DNA of 64,000 bases from Ilex aquifolium (taxonomy: Eukaryota; Streptophyta; Magnoliopsida; Aquifoliales; Aquifoliaceae): positions 31,366,390-31,430,389 of the forward strand of contig OX637406.1 of assembly GCA_951799425.1 (NCBI GenBank). Direction: 5' to 3'. Shown here in pieces: positions 1 to 9,044 of this stretch. Numbering within the stretch: the first letter of the stretch is position 1; each line of letters opens with the position of its first letter. Both the position numbers and the translations under genes were made by a program. The notes beneath the pieces were generated by a model. That model was given only the letters and a program-made list of their open reading frames with translations, made no database searches and was not told the origin of the DNA.

Positions 1-2
1 AG

Positions 3-110
3 GTGTTGTGGCAGCACCGAGGAGTGGAGGAGGCAACATGGGAGCGTGAGGACACCATACGTGCCAACTATCCTTTCTTATTTGAGGATGGAGGTACATT
101 CTTATAGTCA
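3..110 (+). CDS. Element G: C-terminal end of pol (chromodomain), partial
   Basis: The frame runs in from the left edge and reads VLWQHRGVEEATWERED, then PFLFEDGGTFL and a TAG stop. This is the last part of a chromodomain at the end of a Ty3/gypsy integrase; the same end occurs in elements A and B on the minus strand. In chromodomain retroelements (Tekay/Del type) this tail is thought to steer integration towards particular chromatin. It is followed by a polypurine tract and an LTR, as expected for the 3' end of an element. The 35 codons visible here have no break. The rest of the gene lies left of the window. Confidence 0.85.
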
Positions 111-188
111 TTTAGTATTATATGACTGTTGCATATGCGTGTAATTGTGTGTGCATGAGTGTGTGAATTTCGGGGACGAAATTCTTTT

Positions 189-201
189 AAGGGGGGAAGA
201 A
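189..201 (+). other. Polypurine tract of element G
   Basis: The run AAGGGGGGAAGAA lies directly before the LTR start TGTAAAACCC. It is the usual plus-strand primer of an LTR retrotransposon. Element A carries the equivalent tract at 51109-51120. Confidence 0.85.
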
Positions 202-591
202 TGTAAAACCCGAGGTAATTTAAACTTTTGAGAAAAAATGGCAAAACGGTAAATTGCCATTACGGTACAGGTTGTAAACCTGAATTTTTCTAGAACTCGG
301 ATGACGAAACGGACCTCACCGTTGGATTCGTCTAGCGAAATCTAGTTATCCTGTCAAATTTCATTAAATTCCGAGTTAGTCGGATTTTTCGCGTTTTACG
401 AGACGAACGGGCCTCGGGTGACCCCGTACACGAAATTTTTATAAAATTTTAAAGTTTGGGGAAATATTAGAGGCAAGTAAAAATAAAAATATTTTGAACT
501 CGAACCGGAGCGAAATTTAATCGTTTCGGGATTAAAACGAACCCGGAAGTAAAAGGGACGTGTGGCCAATTGTGGACCAAGTATTCTAAAA

Positions 592-599
592 TATAAATA
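592..599 (+). promoter_or_regulatory. Probable LTR promoter TATA box (element G)
   Basis: TATAAATA followed by a G run about 390 bp into the LTR. In the same region the minus-strand LTRs carry TATATATA (59944-59951, A) and TATAAAAA (47743-47750, B), so position and type agree across three LTRs. Transcription would start about 30 bp downstream. Confidence 0.6.
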
Positions 600-2350
600 G
601 GGGGAAAAATTAGATTTTTCCCATGGTTCAGCCGCTTGCACAGCCGATAGAAAAGAGGAGAGGGAGAGAGCTTGAAATCTTCACTTCTCTCTACGATCTA
701 GAAGGCTACGAAGCTCGGATCCATTCGGGCCAAGAAGTAAAGTCGGTCTCCTCGTCGAAGGCTACGACCACGTACCAAAAACGAAGGTTTTCACCGAAGG
801 AAAAAGGGGCGGGATTTTGAGAGCTTAAGATTGGGCTCGGGTTTGAGTTCTAAGAGCTTCTCCACGTCGTTCCTCACGCTTCAAGAGGTAGAGTTCCTTC
901 CTACTTGGGATTATTTTACAACTTAGGTTGTTATATGTAATGTGAATGTAGTATAATGGGCATGTTGATTATCAATGTTGTGAAATTGATGGGTAGTTGG
1001 ATAAGTTCATTATCAATGACTTGTTGTTGAGAAATTGATGGAATTTGGTGATGGGTAAAACGGGTATATGAAATTAACCCAATTTAAGTGAAATCCCTAA
1101 CTTGGGAAGTGATGGGTTGCAATTGTTTGTGTAAATCCATGGAATAGTGTGGTGGGCATGAATTGTGATTATCATGCGGGAATGTGAAATTGCTCTAATG
1201 TGAAATTATGTGAATTATTGGCATATGCTATGTGATGATATGCTTGTAAATAAATGTTGAGTATGAAAATGATAAGTTATGTTAATTGATATATTGACAT
1301 GGCTATGAAGTTGGTAATTATATGCTTAGGATATAAATTGCTATGATTATGTTAGAATAAGATAAATGTTGCTCACATGGCATTCATTACATGGGGCATG
1401 ACATTGAAGTAGTATTGGTGCATTACAATGCATGTGTACACAAACATCGCATTATGGGTGTGGGTGCATGGTTGAGTTCAAACACCACATAGGTGGATGA
1501 TGGTGGGCTCGGGAAAGTTGGATTGAACATCCGACTGAGTCTCATGGTTCATGGAAAAAGGAATTTGGGTCGGGGTAGTAAGAAGGGCTAGACTCGCCCT
1601 CGGGTGTGAGACCCGGTGGGACGGATACGCACTTCCGTTGGTATCATAGTCCATAAAGTGTGTCGGTGTACGCGGAACCGTTGGTGGAAGTCCATGAATT
1701 CCGTGTCGGTTGGGCGACCGTTGGTGCAAGTCCATAAAGACCCACCCCAAAGAAAGACCCGGGTGTTTTAAATGATAGTCATTGTGTGTGAATTAACAAT
1801 GGCGGGGGCTTGGGAAAGCCCGATTTTAAACTCATGGCATTGTATGGGGGATAGGAGCCGGGGAGGGCTCGGATTGAGTTGCATGGGAGAGTCTCATCCC
1901 ATTTCATGGCATTACATGCTAGAAATCCAACATTTGAATAGTGTGTTGTGGTTGTGATGTTGTTGGTGTGAAGTGTTGCATGAACATTGCATATGCACTT
2001 AGGTTGGGGAGTAGCCCTTGTAGGAAATACTCTACTGGGCGTGGCTCACCCTTTTTGGGAAAAAACATTTCAGGTGTGGGTTTTGCTCCGGCGGATGGCT
2101 CATTTGGAGAGCATCAAGCATGAAGGGGGCCGGCTTGTGGCCTTAGTTTAAGTTTTGTAAAACCTTTAACAAAATTCCATTTTGATGTATATATATATTA
2201 TGGAATGATTTGTAATAGAGATTGTATGAGTTGGGTATTATATGGAAAATCTCATTAAACATGTATTGAATGAGTTTGGAGTGTATGGGGTAGCTTTAAG
2301 GATGGTTTGGAGGGGAAAGAAATCCATTTTTATGCTCACAGTCTGAAAAC

Positions 2351-2740
2351 CTACCGGAAGGTGTGTGTCGGCCTTCCGGAAGGTTTTGCTAAAAACCCCA
2401 GCTTGCCTTGCTCACGGCTAATACCTTCCGGAAGGTTTTGCCCACTGGAATGAACCTTCCGGAAGATTTTAGCTACTGGAGTAAAACCTACCGGAAGGAC
2501 GTGTCTACTGGAGTGGACCTTCCGGAAGGTTTTGCCTTGGGTTTCTTTTTGACTGCCGAGTTCTTCCGGAAGGTTTGTTTTCTGGAATGAACCTTCCGGA
2601 AGGTTTTGGCTACTGGAATGTACCTTCCGGAAGGTTTTTGCTACTGATGTCGACCTTCCGGAAGTTCTTGAAATTGATCCTTTTCATGTAACAGTTCCTT
2701 CAGCGACCTTCCGGTAGGTGTATATCGACCTTCCGGAAGG
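2351..2740. repeat. Cluster of 12 copies of the palindrome CCTTCCGGAAGG (LTR G)
   Basis: Within 390 bp I count 12 copies of CCTTCCGGAAGG or one- to two-base variants (CTACCGGAAGG, CCTTCCGGTAGG, CCTTCCGGAAGT). Spacing is irregular, and degenerate pieces such as CTACTGG lie between, which look like CG-to-TG decay of the same kernel. The cluster ends about 240 bp before the LTR end. The corresponding part of the LTRs of A, B and F carries ACCGGT-type palindromes instead. Confidence 0.9.
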
Positions 2741-2980
2741 TTTTTCCAAAAACTTGAAATTTTCAAAATGCTTAGCCATGCTTTTGGGCTTTGTTTTCTT
2801 TGGTTCCTATGACATAAATGGGCATAAATTGAGATATAATTGACCTTGTGGATGGTAAATCTGGATAAAAGCATGTGAATGACGTGGTGTCGGGTAATAC
2901 GACTATCACGAGTATTTCCGCGGGTTGACGGATGGTCAACGGTTAATAAAGGACCCCCGGAAATTTGGGGCGTCACAGCT

Positions 2981-2992
2981 TGGTATCAGAGC
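2981..2992 (+). other. Primer binding site, initiator-Met tRNA type (element G, second copy)
   Basis: TGGTATCAGAGC, three bases after the LTR end, is the usual complement of the 3' end of plant initiator tRNA-Met. It marks the start of the internal region of the second tandem copy. The leader from 2993 to 3333 shows no reading frame worth listing. Confidence 0.9.
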
Positions 2993-3333
2993 ATAGGTAT
3001 GCGATTTACCTAGGGCTTGATGGGGCATGGGTTTAGACCATTGCATTCATTGTACATTACATGTTATGTGCTTAAATTGATACATGTTATGTGATATGTG
3101 GTATGTGTATAATATGCATGGTAAAATGTGTATGGAAATGGACACACTAGGGTTAGAGAACTTAACCTTGGGAGTGGGAAAGCAAATGAACGGGAAGGTT
3201 CAAAGCGAAAGGGTCCACTATTGGAGGCATACGCTCTACTAGTGAGACAATGAGAAAGATTTGAGCGTTTTAACTTTGATCCCTATCTAGGGATACTAAG
3301 TTGTTGTGCCATTGCCATTTGACTTGTGTGTAG

Positions 3334-3516
3334 ATGGCAAGTGGAAGAAGAGGACGTCGAGGCGGTGGGCGGAACAATAACCAACCACCACCGGTCTTCG
3401 ATCAACGAGCGTTTACGGAAACCATGGGCCTAATGGAGGACCTTGAGATACTCACCATCTCAACCAAGTTGGAGGCCTTGAGTGCTTCTAGCAAGGTCAT
3501 AGCTCCTAATAAGTAG
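3334..3516 (+). pseudogene. Truncated gag of element G fused to unrelated sequence
   Basis: The first 34 codons (MASGRRGRRGGGRNNNQPPP, then FDQRAFTETMGLM) match the gag start of element A (from 55791, minus strand) almost residue by residue. From about 3434 the similarity stops. The frame continues for 27 codons (EDLEILTISTKLEAL, then SASSKVIAPNK) that look like no gag, and ends at 3516. The simplest reading is that G's gag was cut at about 3434 by another insertion, probably the host sequence of T2, T4 and Harbinger, and the fusion is accidental. I do not recognise the second half. Confidence 0.75.
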
Positions 3517-4058
3517 GAGAGTTGAGAGTATGGACCTAGAGTTGAGAGTATGGACTTAGATGATCATTAATACATTACATAAAATATCCTAGGGTCATAC
3601 ATTATATATATTTTATTCGTTTATTTTGGTTTTGTCTTCTATATGAAAAAGAAAAAAACAATAGAAATTTGAAAAACCCAAAAATAAAAAGATTGGAAAA
3701 TCAAAAAATAGTTTTGATGTCAAGACATTCATTTTTAGGATTTATGGTAATTGTTTTATTTGTTCTTTTCTTTGTTTATTGCATGCTTATGTATATTTTT
3801 CTTTGTATTTGTTTATTTTAAAAATACAAAAATATTAGAAAAGAAAAAGTAAAAAGATTTTCCTTTGTTTATTTTTTGTTGTTATTGATCATGGTAATTC
3901 ATACTTTGGTTTGCATCATAATGATTTCATCCTTAAATCAAAGTTGAAATTTTCATTGCTATAAATCATATTAGAGGATAGAGAACTTAGTGACATAAAT
4001 CTTATTGCATGATTCATTAGCTAAAGTCTCTTTCATCCTAACTTGCTTGGATAGTGTT
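3517..4058. other. Unassigned A/T-rich sequence left of T2
   Basis: No gene. It holds a direct repeat of about 20 bp (GAGTTGAGAGTATGGAC, twice, at about 3524-3560), then long A- and T-rich runs. It ends with GTGTT (4054-4058), the target-site duplication of T2. It rejoins 26368 once T2 is removed, and so belongs to the same host sequence as 26368-26680 and 36961-37842. It could be the left part of element F or of another decayed element. Confidence 0.5.
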
Positions 4059-4375
4059 TGACGAGTCCGAAATTGACTAGGCCGAGCCCAATTTAAGCGG
4101 ACCAAGAAAGCCCAAAGAAAATCCCGGTGACCAAAAGTACGGCTGCAAATGGATACGGAGCACAAAATCCAAGCCCATGGACCAAGGGGTGACCACCCAT
4201 GAGAGAGGCACCTTGGCCACGCCCAAGGGGGCACCACCTAGAGGTTGGCCACGCCCAAGGGGGCGCCTAGGAGGCTGGCCACGCCCAAGTGGGCGCCGCC
4301 CATGGGGGCACCTGCCCAGTCCTGGCCTCCTCCTCCTTCCTGCCTTGGTCTCCTCACTCCATGAAGGCCTCATCG

Positions 4376-4540
4376 GATTCAAGCTTAGTCCATCTCAGGA
4401 CCTCCTCAGATTCAAGCTTAGTCCATCTTAGGACCTCCTCCAATTCAAGCTTAGTCCATCTCAGGACCTCCTCCGATTCAAGCTTAGTCCATCTCAGGAC
4501 CTCCTCCGATTCAAGCTTAGTCCATCTCAGGACCACCTCC
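4376..4540 (+). repeat. 33 bp minisatellite in T2 5' LTR, 5 copies
   Basis: The unit begins GATTCAAGCTTAGTCCATCT and repeats every 33 bp with few changes (starts 4376, 4409, 4442, 4475, 4508). Because 33 is a multiple of three, it reads as an 11-residue repeat (SSLVHLRTSSD) that I consider non-coding. The 3' LTR has six copies (25635-25832). Confidence 0.95.
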
Positions 4541-4865
4541 GACGGAATAGGGGCACGAGGGAGAAAATATCGGGATACACACCGGAGATCTAGTTCTACC
4601 ATAACTGTACCTACCAAAGTGGTAGAATCCTACCATAACTACACTTACCAAAATAGTGGTGACCGCCTCAACTCACCGCCTTAGTGAACCTATATAATGT
4701 AAGCTCTCTCCACTTGGAGAGGCATCTGGTAATCTACACACACCACACCTCCTTGAGACCTTTACACCAAGTCTCTCTCCCTCTCTCCACCGAGAGCTTT
4801 ACCTCTCTACACCAAGTCTCTCTCTCCCTCAATACACTGTAACTCTCCGGAGTACCATTATTCAT

Positions 4866-5421
4866 TGATGGGTCAAGCCCAAAAGGCCTAGAAGCCCAGT
4901 TGCAATTAAAAGCTCAGACCCATGAAGACCCAGCAAGCCCAATGAGATTCCCAGGTTCAAGTAAATTCACCATGGAGCTACCCCAGCTTAGCTACGAGAT
5001 CCAGAGAGCATTCAAGACCCCTTACCTCCCTTACCCACATTGGAAGCAGTCAAAGGGAGACCCGGTCTTGTGGAGAGCTCCTCAACGGTCACACCCGTTG
5101 AGGAGAATCCGCAAAACCCACTAGAATAGCTCAGTATGGCCACTTAGTAGCTCCATTCGGTTGAGGACTGAATATAAAATGTAAGCCCCACCAACACTTG
5201 GGGGGCATCACCTTCTACACAGCATAAATCTCCTTTTCCTCTCCAGTCTGTAACACTCCGTTCATCGGAATCAATAAACTACCGGCAACTCTCTGCCATT
5301 CCAAAGTGGACGTAGGTCAACTGACTGAACCACTATAAATCCAGTCTCTTTCTACATTAATTATTACTCAATTCTAAATTACTTGACTAGTGGTGTGCAA
5401 GGTCAAAATTGTGCATCATCA
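4866..5421 (+). mobile_element. S1: solo LTR of a T1-like Tat element
   Basis: This 556 bp sequence runs from TGATGGGTCAAGCCC to GTGCATCATCA and is flanked by TTCAT on both sides (4861-4865 and 5422-5426). It is similar over its length to the T1 LTRs in reverse orientation, including the TATAAAAT box, the block around CACTTGGGGGGCATC and the hairpin GTGGACGTAGG...GAACCAC (5306-5333). There is no internal region, so the element was reduced to one LTR by recombination between its LTRs. Confidence 0.92.
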
Positions 5422-5464
5422 TTCATCAATAAAAAACACCAGGCCACCGCTGCCGTTCCCGAAA

Positions 5465-5494
5465 GTGGACGTAGGTCATCCGAGACCGAACCAC
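5465..5494 (+). promoter_or_regulatory. Conserved LTR hairpin block (T2 5' LTR)
   Basis: GTGGACGTAGGTC, then a variable loop (ATCCGA), then GACCGAACCAC. Outer arms GTGG/CCAC and inner arms GGTC/GACC pair. Equivalent blocks lie at 5306-5333 (S1), 8045-8073 and 18043-18071 (T1, minus), 26196-26225 (T2 3' LTR), 27135-27163 and 36823-36851 (T4), and 38445-38473 (S2, minus). It sits in the downstream third of each LTR, after the TATA-like box, and so would be in the RNA. Function unknown. Confidence 0.7.
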
Positions 5495-5634
5495 TATAAA
5501 TCCCTGTGTTAATTCTCTATTTATGGTTTTGATTCATTGATTGCCGTTGATTGCTCATTAATTACTCGTTAATTGCATCATTATTCATACTTGACTGTTG
5601 ATCTTGCCAAAGACGATTTTGTGCATCATCAGTT

Positions 5635-5650
5635 TGGCGCTGTCTGTGGG
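5635..5650 (+). other. Primer binding site of T2
   Basis: TGGCGCTGTCTGTGGG, three bases after the LTR. T1 has TGGCGCCGTCTGTGGG and T4 TGGCACCGTCTGTGGG at the same place. The TGGCGCC start is typical of plant Tat/Athila elements primed by an Asp-type or similar tRNA; I am not sure which tRNA fits the rest. Confidence 0.85.
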
Positions 5651-5694
5651 AACGACAAAGTTCCTATTACTCTATTTCTTTACTCATTGAATCC

Positions 5695-7957
5695 ATGGCA
5701 ATCACCACGAGATCAAGGTCTCAACAGCCCGGGGACAATAACCAGACTCACCGGGAGGAGGCGCCACCTCCCCCCGCGCCCTCGGGACCTTCTGCCACGG
5801 CAACCCCCGCCGTCGGGCAGCAACAACTCTTGTAGACTATGCAGCTGCTGGTAGAACAGAACCAGCAGATAATCCAGTTGATGCTCAACCAAGGAGGCGT
5901 TGCCCCTCACCCTGTAGGAGGAGCACCACTCCCTCCAACGGTAGAGGACCAGCAACCCCTTCCTTCTGGGCACCAGGTAGCCCCTCGCCAGGAGGGCCCT
6001 CGCCAGAATGCCCTAAGGCCATACCAGGGCGCACCTCGCCCAGCAGTCCCGCCTCAACGCGCAGGGAGTTCACGTGTACCCCCTCCACATGTACCTGCGC
6101 AAGAGCATGAAGACGGAGAAAGCCAGTATGGAGACCACGAGAGCCAGTATCTTCATCCGGCTGAGGAGGTCCCCAACCATTGGGATGAAAAGATTAAGGA
6201 GGTGCAAAACCAACTTGGCGATGCACTCAACGCCATCAAAGCCCAGGCGCCTGAAACCGTGGACTACCTGGTAAGACGCACTTATACTCCTTTTACTGCT
6301 GATATAGTGAATTACCCTCTGCCCTCAAAATTCAAGATGCCCAACATCGAGATTTTTGATGGTACCAAAGACCCCCTTGACCACCTGGACACCTACAAGT
6401 CCCTCATGCAACTCCACAACGTGCCTGAGGAGATTATGTGCAGAGCCTTCCCAACCACCCTGAAGGGATCTGCTCGCCAGTGGTTCTCCAAACTCAGGCC
6501 CTCCTTTGTCCGCTCCTTCGCAGAGCTTAGCAGAGCCTTCGTCTCCCACTTCATCGGGGGATGACGGCATCAGAAGCCAGTAACCCAGCTGCTCACCATC
6601 AAGCAGGATAGGGATGAAAGCCTCAGGGACTACCTTGCCCGTTTCAATGAAGAGATTCTCCAGGTGGAGGAGCCAGATGACAAGGTAGCCCTAGCCGCCT
6701 TTATCGCCGGCCTCCGCACCTCCAGCTTCATGTTCTCAGTCCTCAAGAAACCACCCTCTAGCATGCCCGAGCTGCTGTCCAGGGCACAGAAGTACATGAA
6801 TGCCGAGGACGTCACCAAGGCCCGCCGAGGTGAGTCCTCCCGAGGAGGGGAGAAGAGGAAGGAAACTCGCGAAGACAGGAGGAAGACTGAAAATAAGAGG
6901 AAAAAGGTCGATAGAGTGCCTGTGAAGGACCGTCTTGGTCCACTACCTCCAAGAGACCGACAACCTTTCACACCGCTCAATGCCTCAGTGGAGCACATCT
7001 TGTTCCAAATACAGGATGACCCCGCCGTCCGTTGGCCCGGAAAAATGAAGTCCGACCCCAAGCGTCGGAATCCTAGCAAGTACTGTCGCTTCCACCGCGA
7101 CCATGGCCATGACACAGATGACTGTTTCCAGTTGAAGAAACAGATTGAAGAACTTATTCAGAGAGGCCAGCTAAGGCAATATGTTGCTGGTCGAGGACCA
7201 GCTCCACCACACGAGGGACACGAGCACCAATAGCCCCTCGGTGAGATTCAGACCATCGCAGGGGGGGTTAGGAGGAGGAGGTGACTCCAACTCTGCCAGG
7301 AAGGCGCATGCCAGGAAAACCAAGCAGGTAGAGTCATATGACTCTCGCCCAATGAAGACACCCCGACATGGGGAAGAGGAGGTCATTACTTTCTCAGACA
7401 GAGACCTTGAGGGGGTCCAAGCTCCACATGATGACCCTCTAGTCCTAACCTTGATGGTGGCCAACTACCAGGTAAGGAGAGTCCTTGTTGATAGTGGCAG
7501 CTCCGCCGACATCCTGTTTGCCACAGCCTATGACAGCCTTCACCTTGGCAGAGAGAGGCTACAACCAGTCAGGACTCCTTTGGTTGGCTTCTCAGGAGAG
7601 AGAGTCCAACCCTTGGGATCTATCACCCTGCCTGTCACAGCAGGGACTGCTCCAAGGAGTTCTACTAACATGGTAAATTTCCTTGTACTTGATTGCCTTC
7701 TGCATATAATATCATTCTTGGACGCCCTGCCCTCAATGCTCTAAGGGCAGTGCCATCTACCTACCACATTCTCCTCCGTTTCCCAACCTCTAGTGGGATT
7801 GGGGAGATAAGAGGAGATCAGGTCTCAGCCAGAGAGTGCTATGTGGCCTCTATGAGGGCTAAGAGACCTCACGAGACTCTCCAAGTCGAAGTGCTCGACC
7901 CCAGATATGACAACACCTTGGAAAGAGGTGAACCGGCAGAAGAACTCCAGCCAGTAG
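5695..7957 (+). pseudogene. T2 gag and protease (first part of gag-pol), decayed
   Basis: Starts ATGGCAATCACCACG, as in T1 and T4. The order is a Pro/Gln-rich N-terminus; the gag core (DHLDTYKSLMQLHNVPEEIM, then LKGSARQWFSKL) at about 6380-6560; a basic linker; the zinc knuckle YCRFHRDHGHDTDDC at about 7080-7125; and an aspartic protease with active site VDSGSSADILF at about 7487-7520. Defects are TAG at 5836, TGA at 6562 (R in T1), TAG at 7231 (Q), a frameshift in the G run near 7260, and a one-base loss near 7690 before [13 protein letters not shown]. The frame is broken at 7957 by T1 and resumes at 18526 in phase (PVVLDDS). Gag would form the particle and the protease would cut the polyprotein. 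Neither can be made complete from this copy. Confidence 0.9.
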
Positions 7958-8522
7958 TGATGATGCACAAAATTGGTTTTGCACATCACTAGTCAAGTAA
8001 TTTGGAAATTAATGTAGTAATTAAAGTAGAGAGAGATAATTATAGTGGTTCGGTCAATATGACCTACGTCCACTCTGGAATGACAATGGGTTGCCGATAT
8101 TTTATTGATTCCGGTGAGTAATGTGAACGGAGAGATTACAGATGGGAGAGGTAGAAGAGAATTATGCTCTGTAGAAGGTGATGCCCCCCAAGTGTTGGTG
8201 GGGCTTACATTTTATAGTCAGTCCTCAATTGAATGGAGCTACTAAGTGGCCATACTGAGCTATTCTAGTGGGATTTGCGGATTCTCCTCAACGGATGTGA
8301 CCGTTGAGGAGCTCCCCACCAGACCGGTTCTCCCTTTGACTGCTTCCAAGGTGGGTAAGGGGTCTTGAGTGCTCTCTAGATCTTGTAGCTGAGCTGAGGT
8401 TGCTCCATGGAAGACTTGATTGGGCTTGGATCTCATTGGGCCTGCGGGGTCTTTATAGGTTTGAACCTTCAATTGCAACTGGGCTTCAGTGTAATTTTGG
8501 GCCTTTTAGGCTTGACCCATCA
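7958..8522 (-). repeat. T1 3' LTR (left copy)
   Basis: On the plus strand it reads TGATGATGCACAAAATTGG to TTGACCCATCA; the transcribed sense is the reverse. The hairpin block is at 8045-8073. It is bordered on the right by the polypurine tract (8523-8538, minus strand GGCATTGGGGGGCAAA). Confidence 0.95.
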
Positions 8523-8538
8523 TTTGCCCCCCAATGCC
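8523..8538 (-). other. Polypurine tract of T1
   Basis: Minus-strand GGCATTGGGGGGCAAA directly next to the 3' LTR. T2 (25305-25317) and T4 (36346-36359) have nearly the same tract, which ties the three elements together. Confidence 0.9.
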
Positions 8539-8736
8539 CCGTGTCCTAGGAAACTTGGAAAAGGGGGCATTTATTTGAAGCTTGAGTTCTTGGTGGTGTA
8601 GACTTCCTCTGCTAGATAACTCTTCCCTTCCATGATATTATCACTGAACACCTCAAGTCTTTGCATTTTTGCCTAATTTTTAAGATAACCCTTGATTTCC
8701 AATTTGGGGCTTTTCCCTCTTTTGAAAACCCTAGAC

Positions 8737-8744
8737 TATAAATT
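8737..8744 (+). promoter_or_regulatory. Probable TATA box of the T1 antisense gene
   Basis: TATAAATT in the context AACCCTAGACTATAAATT, 300 bp before the ATG at 9045. T4 has AACCCTAGGCTATAAATA on its minus strand at 36131-36138, again upstream of the antisense gene, so box and flank are shared by two independent copies. The leader holds a direct duplication of about 30 bp (AGAAGCCATAGCCGAAATTT, at about 8968-9026). Confidence 0.6.
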
Positions 8745-9044
8745 GGTACTTTTCCTCTTCATTTGCCCATTTCCACATAGAGTCTTTCTTGGAGTGAGAG
8801 AGGTGAAACTTTCTTGAGTTTTGGAGACCCAAGACTAGAGATTCTTGGGTTTGAGCACACCCACCTTCTTCCACCCATTCAAGAATGCTTCCTTGACAAC
8901 CTTGAAGACTTTGTGCTTTTGAGTTTTGAGTTTGAGCATAAAGGAGAAGAAGCCTATTTTTTTTTTAAGAAGCCATAGCCGAAATTTCTTGTGAGCAGAA
9001 GCCATAGCCGAAATTTCTTGTGAGCAAATTTTCCTTGGGTGTTC

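Larger units (their letters stand above)
202..2977 (+). mobile_element. LTR of chromodomain Ty3/gypsy element G, about 2.8 kb, shared by two tandem copies
   Basis: The LTR starts TGTAAAACCC after a polypurine tract and ends GGGGCGTCACA before a primer site. The ends match those of A (48725-51108 and 56148-60343, minus strand), so G and A are one family. Pol of one copy lies to the left and primer site plus gag of another to the right, so this single LTR is the 3' LTR of one element and the 5' LTR of the next. A TATA-like box lies at 592-599, followed by a T- and C-rich leader. A cluster of CCGG-centred palindromes fills 2351-2740. I see no gene inside; the short frames are not convincing. Confidence 0.88.
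4059..5631 (+). repeat. 5' LTR of T2 (contains solo LTR S1)
   Basis: It runs from TGACGAGTCCG to GTGCATCATCA, directly followed by the primer site. Net length without S1 and its duplication is 1012 bp, against 1045 bp for the 3' LTR. The 33 bp difference is one unit of the minisatellite at 4376-4540. A TATATAAT box lies near 4689, and the conserved hairpin block lies at 5465-5494. The first part is rich in CCACGCCCAAG and GGGCGCC strings. Confidence 0.93.

Noticed and set aside
623..820. 65-codon frame in LTR G just after the TATA box
   Set aside because: It has an ATG at a plausible place, but the matching region of LTRs A and B does not keep the frame and no domain is visible.
1478..2123. 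Short frames in LTR G and their counterparts in A (49651-49881) and D flank (58968-59264)
   Set aside because: They are aligned pieces of non-coding LTR that stay open by chance; frames differ among copies.
2351..2740. Regularly repeated palindromes that could look like a CRISPR array
   Set aside because: Repeats are 12 bp, spacers vary freely in length, no cas genes, and the setting is a plant LTR.
2981..2992. tRNA-like sequence at primer sites (also 45953, 56133)
   Set aside because: Only about 12 bases match a tRNA 3' end; these are primer binding sites, not tRNA genes.
4177..4684. Overlapping frames with SSLVHLRTSSD repeats in the T2 LTR, repeated at 25262-25976
   Set aside because: They come from a 33 bp minisatellite in an LTR, which stays open in every frame without a stop. 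No start context or domain.
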